Counted from the first letter of the stretch, positions 35,751 to 44,138 are shown. The stretch: 64,000 nucleotides of DNA from Bradyrhizobium sp. Ce-3 (GCF_022835695.1 NZ_BQUV01000006.1:248001-312000), one strand, 5' to 3'. Made by a program: numbers and translations. The notes: generated from the sequence alone by a model not told the origin.

Positions 35751-36617
35751 CTAGTCCATGATCTCGACCGTTGCCGAACGGCCGGCGACCAGCGCGATGC
35801 GGTCCGGCAGCCGATCCAGCGTGATGCGCACGGGAACGCGCTGCGCCAGCCGAACCCAGCTGAAGGTCGGATTGACGTTCGCAAGCAGGTTCGCGCCGTC
35901 GGTGCGGTCGCGGTCCGCGATGCCGGCCGCGATGCTCTCGACATGTCCGGTGAGCCGGACCGGCTCGCCCATCAGCCGGACCTGCGCCTTGTCGCCGACG
36001 CGAATGCGCGCGAGCTTGGTCTCCTCGAAATAGCCTTCGACATGCAGCGTATCGGTGTCGACCAGCGCCATCACGCCCTTGCCCGCGGTCACGTAGGCGC
36101 CGGGCCGCAGGTCCATATTGGTGATGGTGCCGTTGACGGATGCGTGCACCTCGCTGCGATCGAAGTTGAGCTGGGCGACCGCGCGATCGGCAACCGCCTG
36201 ATCATAGGCGGCCTTGGCCTGGAGTTGGGTCGCCAGCACCTGCTCCTGCTTCTGCTGCGACACCGCATCTGTTGTCAGCGAGCTGTAGCGCTTGAGATCG
36301 GACTCGGCCTGATTCAGCGTGGCGCGATGGCCCGCGAGCGCGGCATCGGCCTGCTGCAATGCCAGGGCAAACCGAGCGCGATCGATCCGGAACAGGATAT
36401 CGCCGCGATGCACCTGCTGATTGTCCTTGACCAGCACGTCGGTGACGAAGCCGGACACGTCAGGGGCGACCTGCACCACGTCGGCGCGTACCCTGCCGTC
36501 GCGAGTCCATGGCGACTCCATATAATAGACCCAGAGCGCACGCGCGACGGCGAGCGCAGCGACGACGGCGATCGCGGTCAGCGCGACCCGGCCGAGCCAG
36601 GCGAAATTCCCCTTCAT
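35751..36617 (-). CDS. HlyD-family membrane fusion protein of an FUSC efflux system
   Basis: A 288-residue periplasmic adaptor. One N-terminal membrane helix (VALTAIAVVAALAVARALWVYYM) is followed by a lipoyl half-motif (VQVAPDVSGFVTDVLVKDNQQVHRGDILFRID), a coiled hairpin (about residues 90-150), the second lipoyl half and a beta barrel (GDKAQVRLMG). It matches AaeA-like adaptors. It overlaps the DUF1656 gene by 4 bases, and is the last gene of the marR-FUSC-DUF1656-hlyD operon. No outer-membrane factor gene is present nearby. Confidence 0.9.
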   Translation of the reverse strand: MKGNFAWLGRVALTAIAVVAALAVARALWVYYMESPWTRDGRVRADVVQVAPDVSGFVTDVLVKDNQQVHRGDILFRIDRARFALALQQADAALAGHRATLNQAESDLKRYSSLTTDAVSQQKQEQVLATQLQAKAAYDQAVADRAVAQLNFDRSEVHASVNGTITNMDLRPGAYVTAGKGVMALVDTDTLHVEGYFEETKLARIRVGDKAQVRLMGEPVRLTGHVESIAAGIADRDRTDGANLLANVNPTFSWVRLAQRVPVRITLDRLPDRIALVAGRSATVEIMD

Positions 36618-36820
36618 GGCAGAAACTCCGAAACATAAACGACGATGCCGAGCAGGCATACGTACAGTGCGAAATTGAACAGCGCGCGATGCCAGACCAG
36701 CCGGTAAACCCCGAGGCGCTGCATGATCCGGCTCACCACCGCGCTCAGCACATAGGCAACGATCAGCCACAGCAGCAGCGCGGGGACCAGCACACCGTAG
36801 ATGTCGAGCTCATATCTCAT
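36614..36820 (-). CDS. DUF1656 small membrane protein (AaeX-like)
   Basis: A 68-residue protein with two membrane helices (LVPALLLWLIVAYVLSAVVS; ALFNFALYVCLLGIVVYVS). DUF1656 proteins such as AaeX are always found between an FUSC permease and an HlyD adaptor, as here. It overlaps both neighbours by 4 bases. Confidence 0.92.
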   Translation of the reverse strand: MRYELDIYGVLVPALLLWLIVAYVLSAVVSRIMQRLGVYRLVWHRALFNFALYVCLLGIVVYVSEFLP

Positions 36821-38868
36821 GCGGCAAAACTCTCCTCGGGCTGCGATCGATACGCCGGCGCATCCGGAAACAGGCCGCGGCGGATGCCGACGAGGCCGAG
36901 CAATGCATCGTCCCGCGCGCGTTCATTGGGATCCTTGACGACCGCGGTCACCGTTGCGTCGACGCGCGACAGTAATCCGGCCGGCATGGCCTCGTCGGCA
37001 TGGGCACGAAACGCCGCCGCGAGGTCGTCCAGCATGTCGTCGATCGCGCGCACGGTCGATGCGGCGAGGCCGTAGCGGGCCCGCCTGAGGTCGATGATGT
37101 TGAGCCCGATGCGCAGCTGGACCAGGCTGTGGGCATCGCGGCGGTCGCTCTCCGAGATGAAGGCGATGCGCTGGACCAGGAGTCCGAGCCGATGCAGCAT
37201 CAGGCCGGCGAACTGCGCGCGATCGCCATGGCCGCGCCGCTCGGCGGCGACCGCAAGCGTCTGCCAGCTCGACGTCATCAGCCGCTTGGCAATCCATTCG
37301 GCGCCGACGCCGCGCGCGATCCGCGTCACGATCTCGGCGATGACGATACCGAGGAAAAAGGCGACCGAGCTGTTGGCAAAACCGGCAAAATCCGCGTTGT
37401 AGGTCGATTGCAGCGCAAGCAGCGTCGCGGTGTTCACAGCGAGCGCCGAGCCGATCGGTGCGGTTTTCGGCCGCGCGATCAGGAAGCCGTAGGCGAGGAA
37501 GGTCGGCGCCAGCGCGGCGATCAAGACCTCGATATGGGAGATGCCCGGCACCAGCGCGAACTGATAGATCGCGACGACGACGATCGCGACCAGCGAAAAC
37601 AGGCCGAAGGCGCGGATGCTGCGCGCCGGCTCGTCCTGCGCGGCGAAGAACGAGCAGGCGACCGCCGCCATCATCGGCGCCGAGGCGCCATCGGGCCAGC
37701 CGGTCGCAATCCACAGGCCGCAGCAGATCAGGATGGCAACCGCCGCCCCCGCGGCCGACCACAGCGCCATGCCGTGGTCGCGATGACGGACCGGTGCGGC
37801 TCCCGACTCCGGATGGAACGCCAGCGGGACGGTCGAGATATCCCGGCCCGCGGCAATCGCATCACCTATTGCGCGGCAGTCGGCCGAGATATCGACCAGC
37901 TCGCGGAGCCGCAGCAGCAGGCTGATCGTGATGATGCGCTCGCGCGGCGCGAGGCCGTCGAGTGCGGATTGCCGGGCGGCGATCGCAGCGCGGATCTCGT
38001 CCCCGGATTGCCGCTGGCGATCCTCGTCGACGATCCATGCGGCGAGATCGCCGATCAGGCGCCGCAGCTCCGGTTGGCTTTGCAGCGTCGCCTCGCCGAG
38101 TGCGGCAAGCCGGTCTTCGATCGAGGTGACGATCGGCAACAGCATCAGCATGCGCAGCCGGACCTCACCTAGGCCGCGCACGGTGCTCGCGTCGGCCAGC
38201 CGGTCATAGGCGAGATGGGTCGCCAGCGTATCGATCTCGACGATGTCGGTGGCAAGGCGAAGGCGCTGGGCCCGGTGGGTTTCGCTGGTCCCGTGGTCAA
38301 GCAGCACGTCGCGGGACAGACGGCGCGCATCCGACAGCCAGCTCCTGACGCGGCCGCCGACCGCCGGCGCGACGCTGCGCGGAAACACCACGGTCGACAC
38401 CAGGCTCGCGCAAATGATGCCGAGCGAGATCTCCTCGACCCGCGCCAGCGCGATATCGAAGATGCTGCCCGGGTCGGCCACCGACGGAAAGCCGATCAGT
38501 GCGACGGTGTAGCCGCCCAGCATGAAGACGTAGCTGCGCGGCGTGCCGTCGAGCAGCGACAGATAGAGGCAGAGCCCGACCCAGAGTGCGATCGCGAGGC
38601 ACAAGAGCTCCGGCGCATTGATCAGGTTCGGCACCAGGGCAACCGTCATGCTGGCGCCGACCAGGGTGCCGATCACGCGAAAGAACGCCTTCGAGCTGGT
38701 TGCGCCGGCCAGCGGCTGCGAGGTGATATAGACCGTCGCCATCGCCCAATACGGCCGCGGCAGATCGATCGCCATTGCGATCACAAGTGCCAGCATCGAC
38801 GCGGCGAACGTCTTCAAAGCGAAGATGAGGTCCGCATGGCGGACCAGGAACGGCTCTCCCGCGCGCAT
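36817..38868 (-). CDS. FUSC-family efflux permease (AaeB-like)
   Basis: A 683-residue inner-membrane permease. Two blocks of membrane helices (about residues 10-170 and 370-510) flank a large cytoplasmic helical domain, and a second cytoplasmic domain ends the protein. The N-terminal run LIFALKTFAASMLALVIAMAIDLPRPYWAMATVYI is typical. AaeB and related pumps export aromatic carboxylates and other weak acids. It lies 2 bases after the marR gene and overlaps DUF1656 by 4 bases. Confidence 0.91.
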   Translation of the reverse strand: MRAGEPFLVRHADLIFALKTFAASMLALVIAMAIDLPRPYWAMATVYITSQPLAGATSSKAFFRVIGTLVGASMTVALVPNLINAPELLCLAIALWVGLCLYLSLLDGTPRSYVFMLGGYTVALIGFPSVADPGSIFDIALARVEEISLGIICASLVSTVVFPRSVAPAVGGRVRSWLSDARRLSRDVLLDHGTSETHRAQRLRLATDIVEIDTLATHLAYDRLADASTVRGLGEVRLRMLMLLPIVTSIEDRLAALGEATLQSQPELRRLIGDLAAWIVDEDRQRQSGDEIRAAIAARQSALDGLAPRERIITISLLLRLRELVDISADCRAIGDAIAAGRDISTVPLAFHPESGAAPVRHRDHGMALWSAAGAAVAILICCGLWIATGWPDGASAPMMAAVACSFFAAQDEPARSIRAFGLFSLVAIVVVAIYQFALVPGISHIEVLIAALAPTFLAYGFLIARPKTAPIGSALAVNTATLLALQSTYNADFAGFANSSVAFFLGIVIAEIVTRIARGVGAEWIAKRLMTSSWQTLAVAAERRGHGDRAQFAGLMLHRLGLLVQRIAFISESDRRDAHSLVQLRIGLNIIDLRRARYGLAASTVRAIDDMLDDLAAAFRAHADEAMPAGLLSRVDATVTAVVKDPNERARDDALLGLVGIRRGLFPDAPAYRSQPEESFAA

Positions 38869-38870
38869 GA

Positions 38871-39383
38871 CTATTTCGCCTCTGGAGCGGTCCTGGCTGG
38901 AGTAGTCTTTGCGTCAGTCTTTACGTCAGTCTTGGCGTCGTGCAGGCGGCTCGCTCGCTCGTCGATGCGCTGCAGCGTCTCGAAGGTTACCGCAAGTTCG
39001 TCGGCGCCGATATCCTTCAGCACGCTGGCGCGAACCCGGCGCAGCACCCGGTTGGTCTCCTCGACCTTGGCTTCGCCGGCCGCGGTGAGATGCAGCGTCT
39101 TGGCGCGCCGATCGGTCGGGTCCTCGCGACGCTCGACCAGGTTTTCGGTCTGGAGCAGATCGATCAGCCGCACCAGCGAAGGCCCCTCGATGCCCAACTC
39201 GTCGGCCAGCACGCCCTGGCGGACGTTCTCGCCCTGCCGCGACAGCAGCAGCAACGGAATTGCCGTTGCGTAGGACAGGCCGTGATCCGACAGCGCCTGA
39301 TCCGACTCGCGACGCCAGATCCGGGCCAGCCTGGTGATCAGGCGCCCGATCTCGGCGTGGATGTGGGATTGCGACGAGGGCAT
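38871..39383 (-). CDS. MarR-family transcriptional regulator
   Basis: A 170-residue MarR-type winged-helix regulator. The DNA-binding helix region is VRQGVLADELGIEGPSLVRLIDLLQTENLVERRED, and the wing follows (PTDRRAKTLHLT). The C-terminal tail is Lys/Thr/Asp-rich and probably disordered. As the first gene of the efflux operon it is the likely local repressor, released by the exported aromatic acid. Direct repeats TAGGATGCAA sit just upstream and are candidate operators. Confidence 0.9.
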   Translation of the reverse strand: MPSSQSHIHAEIGRLITRLARIWRRESDQALSDHGLSYATAIPLLLLSRQGENVRQGVLADELGIEGPSLVRLIDLLQTENLVERREDPTDRRAKTLHLTAAGEAKVEETNRVLRRVRASVLKDIGADELAVTFETLQRIDERASRLHDAKTDVKTDAKTTPARTAPEAK

Positions 39384-39418
39384 GGAAATTAGATAGGATG
39401 CAAACTATTAGGATGCAA
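39384..39418 (-). promoter_or_regulatory. promoter and operator repeats of marR-FUSC operon
   Basis: On the minus strand a -35 box TTGCAT and a -10 box TATCTA are separated by 17 bases. Two direct repeats of TAGGATGCAA (39394-39403 and 39409-39418 on the plus strand) overlap these boxes, spaced 15 bases apart. Binding of MarR here would block its own operon. Confidence 0.6.
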
Positions 39419-39594
39419 TAATATTGCCGCGACCATGGCCCATGATCACGCAAATGCGATCACGCATCAGGGGGCGTCGGGATGTGGATGGGCACTACCT
39501 GATGAGGGTGGGAAGATCAGCGACCCCAACCCCTACTGTGCATGGGGTTGTTTTCGATATTTTTGTCAAGCGGAGCGGCAGCGCGCGGCCGATT

Positions 39595-40797
39595 TCAGCC
39601 GAAGTCGTGCATCAATCGGCTCCAGTCTTCGCCGGCGAGGCCGCCGACATAGATGTCACCGCGTACAATGGCCTCGTTCACCTCCGGAACGCGCGTCAAC
39701 GCCATGGCGAAGGCGCGATGCCGGAACACGAGCCGGCGCTGCAGCCCGAGCCCGGCCATCAGCGCCGGTTGCGCACGGCCGCGGGCCTCGACATGGCCGG
39801 TGCTCTCGAGATGCCGGAACATCGCACAGAGCACGCCGACCTCCTGGTCGGGAAGTGACAGGATGTTGAGAACATGCGCGGTCCGCCCCGCCGCCGCATA
39901 GTAGACGAAGCAGCCGATCATCGCGCCGGAACGGTCTTCGACCGCGCGGATCGTGAACGCACCGAGTTTGGTGTTCTGCGCCGCCAGGCCGACCAGCCAA
40001 CCGAGCTCGTCCTCCGACCAAAGCGGACGGACGGCGTAATGGGCGATGAACCGGGGGGCGTGTGCGACGAAGTCCGGCACGGACATCTCCCGCACCTTCA
40101 GCTCGGCGGCTCCCTCGATCTCTTCATCGCCGCGCAGGCGACCGAGGAGAGCGTCAACGGGGCGCGCGAGCGTTGCCAGGCGGGGGTGCAGGAAGCGCGG
40201 CCGCAGGCGCTCGACGAGTGCCCCCAGCGGACGGAATGTGCGCACCCATTCCAGGTTCTGCAACGGAATCGTTTTGCCGCCGATGGCGAGCAGCGATTTG
40301 GCGCTGGTCGGCGATGCACTGTCGCAGAACGAAAGACTTGCCCGTTTCGGTCGCAGACCAAGATTGAGCTGGGCCGCGCCGGCGGAGTCCCCGTTGGTCA
40401 TGAAAACGCCGAGCAGCCGGCCCGGGATGACATTGCCGCAGGCGATGAAATGCATCGGGATCGAGAGCAGTGCGCTCGAGATGTGGCCGTCTTGCTGCTG
40501 ATAGATTTGGGTGCCGGCCACCGCATTGTAGGACGGTGACCCCAGGGTCAACGCGTGCAGATAGCGCTTGAGGTCGGCACTCGCGGGCTTGTCGATACCC
40601 CTGAAGACCTTGAGGAACAGGCGCGCGACGGCGGGAACGTCAGCCGTCGTCATCGGCCTCGCGGCGCCCTTGCGCGACGTTTGCGTGCCGGCCCGCGCGA
40701 TTGGTTCGGGCTGCTGACGCGGGTGATCTGGCGCGATCGACAGACCGTCGCGCGGGGGGATAAGCTGAACCGCTGTATCGGACGTTGCGCCAAGCAT
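39595..40797 (-). CDS. GNAT-like acetyltransferase family protein
   Basis: A 400-residue protein with features of a two-domain GNAT fold: an N-terminal RPMTTADVPAVARLFLKVFRG strand-helix start at about residue 47, SALLSIPMHFIACGNVIPGRLLGVFMTNGD in the middle, and a C-terminal half with GAFTIRAVEDRSGAMIGCFVYYAAAGRTAHVLNIL. No signal peptide. The first 45 residues look unstructured, so the true start may be later. The substrate is unknown. It is the last gene before the repeat cluster that marks the accessory half. Confidence 0.75.
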   Translation of the reverse strand: MLGATSDTAVQLIPPRDGLSIAPDHPRQQPEPIARAGTQTSRKGAARPMTTADVPAVARLFLKVFRGIDKPASADLKRYLHALTLGSPSYNAVAGTQIYQQQDGHISSALLSIPMHFIACGNVIPGRLLGVFMTNGDSAGAAQLNLGLRPKRASLSFCDSASPTSAKSLLAIGGKTIPLQNLEWVRTFRPLGALVERLRPRFLHPRLATLARPVDALLGRLRGDEEIEGAAELKVREMSVPDFVAHAPRFIAHYAVRPLWSEDELGWLVGLAAQNTKLGAFTIRAVEDRSGAMIGCFVYYAAAGRTAHVLNILSLPDQEVGVLCAMFRHLESTGHVEARGRAQPALMAGLGLQRRLVFRHRAFAMALTRVPEVNEAIVRGDIYVGGLAGEDWSRLMHDFG

Positions 40798-41264
40798 GAT
40801 TCGTCATCTCGTCTCTGCCGCCGAATTGCGACAGCATCGTCGGACGACAGGATCAAATGACAGCCGACAACCTCGGTCGGTCGACATCACGCGAGCATGA
40901 CAATTTCAGAACTGCTCCGCGTAGGCGTGCGTCCTCCTCGCGACTCTCCAGCGAGACGCGTGAGCCGTCAACAAATTCAACTTGTGGAGGTTAATTCGTT
41001 AACGCGCCGGCCTGACGCAGGGCAGCCGTGCCGCCTGTGCTGCGACTCATAAAAGTGTCGTATTAACCAAAGAAACCCAACAATTTCGGAGCATGTGCGA
41101 CACATAAGAGTGTCGCGTGCGACTCATAAGAGTGTATCGGACGGGGTTTTGAGACTCATAAGAGTGTAACGGAATCGCGGAAGCGAAGAGTCTCGCCACG
41201 TCTGGTTGCAATCTCATACCCTCTAAGACAGCCTGATTTGGCGCGACGGAGTTCGCCGGTGGGA
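40798..41264. other. boundary intergenic region
   Basis: A 467-base region with no gene. It carries the promoter side of the GNAT-like gene and, at 41041-41168, a cluster of four near-palindromic repeats. From here on gene content changes from core-like to accessory. No transposase or tRNA is seen. Confidence 0.6.
41041..41168. repeat. cluster of four GACTCATAAGAGTGT-type repeats
   Basis: Four copies lie in the same direction at 41042-41060, 41097-41115, 41119-41136 and 41151-41168, with consensus GCGACTCATAAGAGTGTCG. Copy 2 is a 7-base perfect inverted repeat (GCGACAC/GTGTCGC) and the others are imperfect ones. Spacing is irregular (55, 22 and 32 bases). Such arrays occur as multiple transposase-binding sites at ends of IS21/Tn7-like elements, or as operators or iterons; I cannot decide which from this copy alone. 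Confidence 0.8.
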
Positions 41265-41885
41265 TCATGGTTTCGGGGGAATCCACTCCGACTCTTCCGC
41301 GGGGGTTTCCACCTTTCTCGTCGGGCGATCGATGATGTCCGCCTTTACCTTCCGGCCGCTCGACCGGATGCTCTGGAGCACCATGTCAGCCGAAGAGACG
41401 AGTTTGGCCCGTTCGAGGCCGACGAGAAAGCCGTAGAGCGAGATTACATGGACCGGGTAGACTCCGAAGAACGACGGATCGGCAAGCCGATCCTCCTCGA
41501 AGAGGAAGAGGTACGGACCAGCTGGTACGAGGCCCGCCCGGATGGCCTGAAGCACCGATTCCTCGCCCTGATCCACGAGCATATCCTGGGTTAGCGTCCC
41601 TGCATTCTCGGCTGCTTCCCTCATCTTTCCGATCTTCGTCGTAACGTTTTCGACTTCGGGATGCCGCTCGAACCAGCGCTCGACGTGCGAGGCGATCGGA
41701 TGGCCGAACGCCTTCAGGCGCGTCGCCTCCCACCGCACCTGGTCGGTCACGTACACCGGAAGGCCGGCCTTGAGCAGCAGATCGAGATACTCGGTGCCGT
41801 TTTGCGAAGTCACGCTCGCCTGTCCCAGCGAGATCAGGGGCGAGGCGTCGGGAATGAGCAGGGAGATGCGCTGTCGTATGATCAT
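41265..41885 (-). CDS. PIN-domain toxin-like protein
   Basis: A 206-residue protein with a PIN-type nuclease core. The first acidic residue is in LLIPDASPLISLGQ (Asp13), the middle glutamate in DQGEESVLQAI, and the last acidic cluster in FLFEEDRLADP. This is longer than VapC toxins (about 130 residues) and has a basic C-terminal tail. The ATG overlaps the antitoxin stop (ATGA), the usual toxin-antitoxin pairing. It would cleave RNA when free of antitoxin. Confidence 0.82.
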   Translation of the reverse strand: MIIRQRISLLIPDASPLISLGQASVTSQNGTEYLDLLLKAGLPVYVTDQVRWEATRLKAFGHPIASHVERWFERHPEVENVTTKIGKMREAAENAGTLTQDMLVDQGEESVLQAIRAGLVPAGPYLFLFEEDRLADPSFFGVYPVHVISLYGFLVGLERAKLVSSADMVLQSIRSSGRKVKADIIDRPTRKVETPAEESEWIPPKP

Positions 41886-42256
41886 CGCGCGGACTCGCCT
41901 TCGCGGGCAATGATGCCCGCGACAATTCCGGCCTGCTCCGCGACGCGTGCGGCATCCTGTTCGGGCCATCCTATGCCGAACTCAATCATCAAGGCGTTGA
42001 ACTGATCCAGATCCGCGATGTCCAAACCCACCGCGCGCATCGCCTCGCCACGGCGGATTTCGCCCCTGGAGTAGCGATCGAGCACCTCGGAGATCTTTGT
42101 GGGGTCGGCCATTGGCGGCTGTTCCACCGCCAGGCCGACATAGTTCGACAGAAGTCGGCGAACGATCTCGCTGACAGAAGTTCTTTCCTGAAGCGCGCGC
42201 GCTTTGGCTGCCCGCATCAGATGATCATCGAGGTTAAGCGTAAAAGCTCGGAGCAT
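41882..42256 (-). CDS. ribbon-helix-helix antitoxin
   Basis: A 124-residue protein. The N-terminal 45 residues form a ribbon-helix-helix DNA-binding domain (LRAFTLNLDDHLMRAAKARA, then TSVSEIVRRLL), and the rest is helical and would bind the toxin. The ATG at 42256 has GGAGG five bases upstream; the TTG at 42268 inside that ribosome site is rejected. It precedes the PIN gene with a 4-base overlap. A perfect 16-base palindrome upstream is its likely operator. Confidence 0.83.
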   Translation of the reverse strand: MLRAFTLNLDDHLMRAAKARALQERTSVSEIVRRLLSNYVGLAVEQPPMADPTKISEVLDRYSRGEIRRGEAMRAVGLDIADLDQFNALMIEFGIGWPEQDAARVAEQAGIVAGIIAREGESAR

Positions 42257-42280
42257 TCTTGCCTCCAAGAGGTGCGAATG

Positions 42281-42303
42281 TTACGTATATACGTAAGTAC
42301 GTA
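42281..42303. promoter_or_regulatory. perfect palindromic operator of RHH/PIN operon
   Basis: TTACGTATATACGTAA (42281-42296) is a perfect 16-base palindrome, followed two bases later by a further TACGTA (42298-42303). It lies 25-47 bases before the antitoxin start. RHH antitoxins bind such short palindromes to repress their own operons. Confidence 0.7.
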
Positions 42304-42599
42304 TTCTGGCAACGCCAAGATCCGGAGCTCTTTACCATTCCGCTCCAAGCGGGTGCTCGGTGCTCGGCCCGGGCGTCTCGACATGTCGAGGGCCCCCTAG
42401 ACTTATCAGCATGTCCGCGGCTTCGGGCGGTGTTTGGCGGTACAGCCGTCGGGCCGATGCCTCTGCGCAAGAGCACGGCAGCGTCGAGGTCTTGAGCGGG
42501 AGGTCGGACGGGGATGTTTCGATTGATCCATGGACCCAAGGATCCTGTCGCCTTCGGCCAAGGTCGGCACCGGCTGGTCGCACATCTGCGCCATCGATC

Positions 42600-42945
42600 C
42601 TTCCCGGCCTGGTCTTCACGGGCGCCAAGTGCTCCCGATCTCGGCTCGATCGTCGACGCCGTCCGGAAGGTCGCTGAATTTGCGGGGAAGCCGCGACGGA
42701 TCTGTTGGATGCGTCATCGCTCGGATGACGTTCTCGGCCGACGCGAGGATGCCGATCTCCTGCAGTCCGCGGAGCCACGCAACCGTGCTCAGAAGGTGCA
42801 CGCACGTTGCGCGGTCTTTCCGACGGTCGGCTCCTCGATCGTGAAGACATCCGGATGCGCCTCAATGAACTCCTTGACCTCGCGGTCCTTCAGATAGTGC
42901 TCGGGGTCCGACCGCGACCGATTGACATCTGCTATTCGCAACATA
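42600..42945 (-). pseudogene. unidentified decayed gene
   Basis: Protein-like sequence is split over two minus-strand frames. One reads DPEHYLKDREVKEFIEAHPD... and stops near 42804; the other continues with LLSTVAWLRGLQEIGILASA and ends at 42616. Both look coding (helical, balanced composition), while no single frame spans them. Further shorter protein-like pieces lie down to about 42400. I do not recognise the family. It is cut on its upstream side by the AbiEi promoter region. Confidence 0.4.
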
Positions 42946-42977
42946 ATTTATTGCAAATGGCAGATAGTGCTCAGGGC
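42891..42977. repeat. 17-bp direct repeat flanking the AbiEi promoter
   Basis: CAGATAGTGCTCGGGGT at 42891-42907 and CAGATAGTGCTCAGGGC at 42961-42977 match at 15 of 17 positions and are exactly 70 bases apart. One copy is in the decayed minus-strand gene and the other in the first codons of the AbiEi gene. Confidence 0.6.
42922..42958 (+). promoter_or_regulatory. leaderless-type promoter and operator of AbiEi gene
   Basis: TTGACA (42922-42927) and TAATTT (42944-42949) are spaced 16 bases. Transcription would begin close to the ATG at 42957, and no ribosome site precedes it, so the message may be leaderless. An inverted repeat ATTCGCAA-N9-TTGCAAAT (42934-42958) overlaps the -10 box and start codon, suitable for AbiEi autorepression. 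Confidence 0.55.
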
Positions 42978-43736
42978 TTTGTAGATCAGGTTCAGGCGAG
43001 TGGGAGGCTGCTCTTTTCAGCCGATGAGATCCCGCATCGGCCGGGCAGCCGCGCGGTGGAAGCCGCTCTGAGACGGTTGGCGGCAAGGGGCGCGGTCCGG
43101 CGGCTGCTGACCAAATCACCGGTATTCGTTATCGTCCCTCCGGAGCATCGCAGCATGGGGCTGCCGCCGGTGGAGTGGTGGCTCGATGACCTCATGAAGC
43201 ATCTCGGGCAGCCCTACTATGTGGGCCTCCTGTCGGCCGCGGCCGATGCGGGCTCATCCCATTTCGCCCCCATGGAAACGCAGGTGGTGGTCTCCAAATG
43301 GATGCGCCCGATCGAGTGCGGGCGGCTGCGCCTCCGTTTCTTTCAAAGGGCTCACATCCCCGAGGACCTAGTGTCCACAAAGCAGGGGCTTTGGGCCCCG
43401 CTACGCGTCGGCAGCCCCGCCCTTACCGCGGTCGACTTGGCGACCTATGCGCCGTGCAGCCCCGGGCAGACGCTCTTGATCCTTGCAGACTTGGCGGCGA
43501 GCATCTCGCGTCGGGATCTTTGGAAGGCCCTCGACACGAGGCGGACCGTCCCGGCCGCGCAACGTCTGGGCTTCCTGCTTGCCCGTGCCGGCCAGGAGAA
43601 GCTCACTTCTGTGGTCCGCGAATGGTTGGCAGGAAGGAAGCTCGCGGCCGTTCCGCTGGACCCAGGTGGCGGTCCGGCAGAGACTGATGCGGAATGGGGC
43701 ATACAAGTGAACGCGAACCTCGAGGCTGCAGCTTGA
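42957..43736 (+). CDS. AbiEi-family type IV antitoxin
   Basis: A 259-residue antitoxin of the AbiEi family. The N-terminal winged helix is FVDQVQASGRLLFSADEIPH then RAVEAALRRLAARGAVRRLL, and the middle domain starts VEWWLDDLMKHLGQPYYVGLLSAA. The C-terminal domain binds toxin in characterised members. The gene is complete, but the downstream toxin is not. ATG at 42957 is the first sensible start; the frame is open further upstream into the decayed neighbour. Confidence 0.88.
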   Translation: MADSAQGFVDQVQASGRLLFSADEIPHRPGSRAVEAALRRLAARGAVRRLLTKSPVFVIVPPEHRSMGLPPVEWWLDDLMKHLGQPYYVGLLSAAADAGSSHFAPMETQVVVSKWMRPIECGRLRLRFFQRAHIPEDLVSTKQGLWAPLRVGSPALTAVDLATYAPCSPGQTLLILADLAASISRRDLWKALDTRRTVPAAQRLGFLLARAGQEKLTSVVREWLAGRKLAAVPLDPGGGPAETDAEWGIQVNANLEAAA

Positions 43737-44103
43737 TCCCCAGCGCGAAATCATTGCATGGCGCGAACACGCTCCCTGGTCGAGCGACGTTCAGGTCGAG
43801 CAGGATCTGCTGATCACGCGGTGCATGGTCGCGATCCTCAAGGACGAATTCCTCCGGGCCAATCTCGCGATGCGCGGCGGCACCGCGCTCCACAAGATGG
43901 ACCTCGCGCCGGCGGCGCGGTATTCGGAAGATATCGACCTTGTTCTGGTCCAGCGGCGCCGGCCCGCCATCGTCAAGCAGCATCTGATCCGGGCAGTGCG
44001 ACCGATCATGAACTCGGCTCCGCGCGGCCTGATCGACGAAGCCGTCGTCGGCTTGCGCAATCTTGTTCAGCCGTCGCGGATCATTCGCCAGAACTATCCC
44101 TAG
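43711..44103 (+). pseudogene. truncated AbiEii nucleotidyltransferase toxin
   Basis: The frame encodes the N-terminal part of AbiEii: RLQLDPQREIIAWREHAPW, then LAMRGGTALHKMDLAPAARYSEDIDLVLV, which holds the GGTxLxK and SxDID catalytic motifs. It stops at 44103, after about 130 residues of an expected 270-300. In this frame there is also no ATG/GTG/TTG start next to the AbiEi end; a stop lies at 43708 and the first ATG is at 43825. Both ends are therefore broken and the toxin should be inactive. Confidence 0.8.
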
Positions 44104-44138
44104 AAGGCCTGAAGGCGAATGGCGACCTGACCAAAACC

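Noticed and set aside
41041-41168. Possible CRISPR array
   Set aside because: Repeats are only 15-20 bases, spacing is irregular (22-55 bases between starts) and there are no cas genes.
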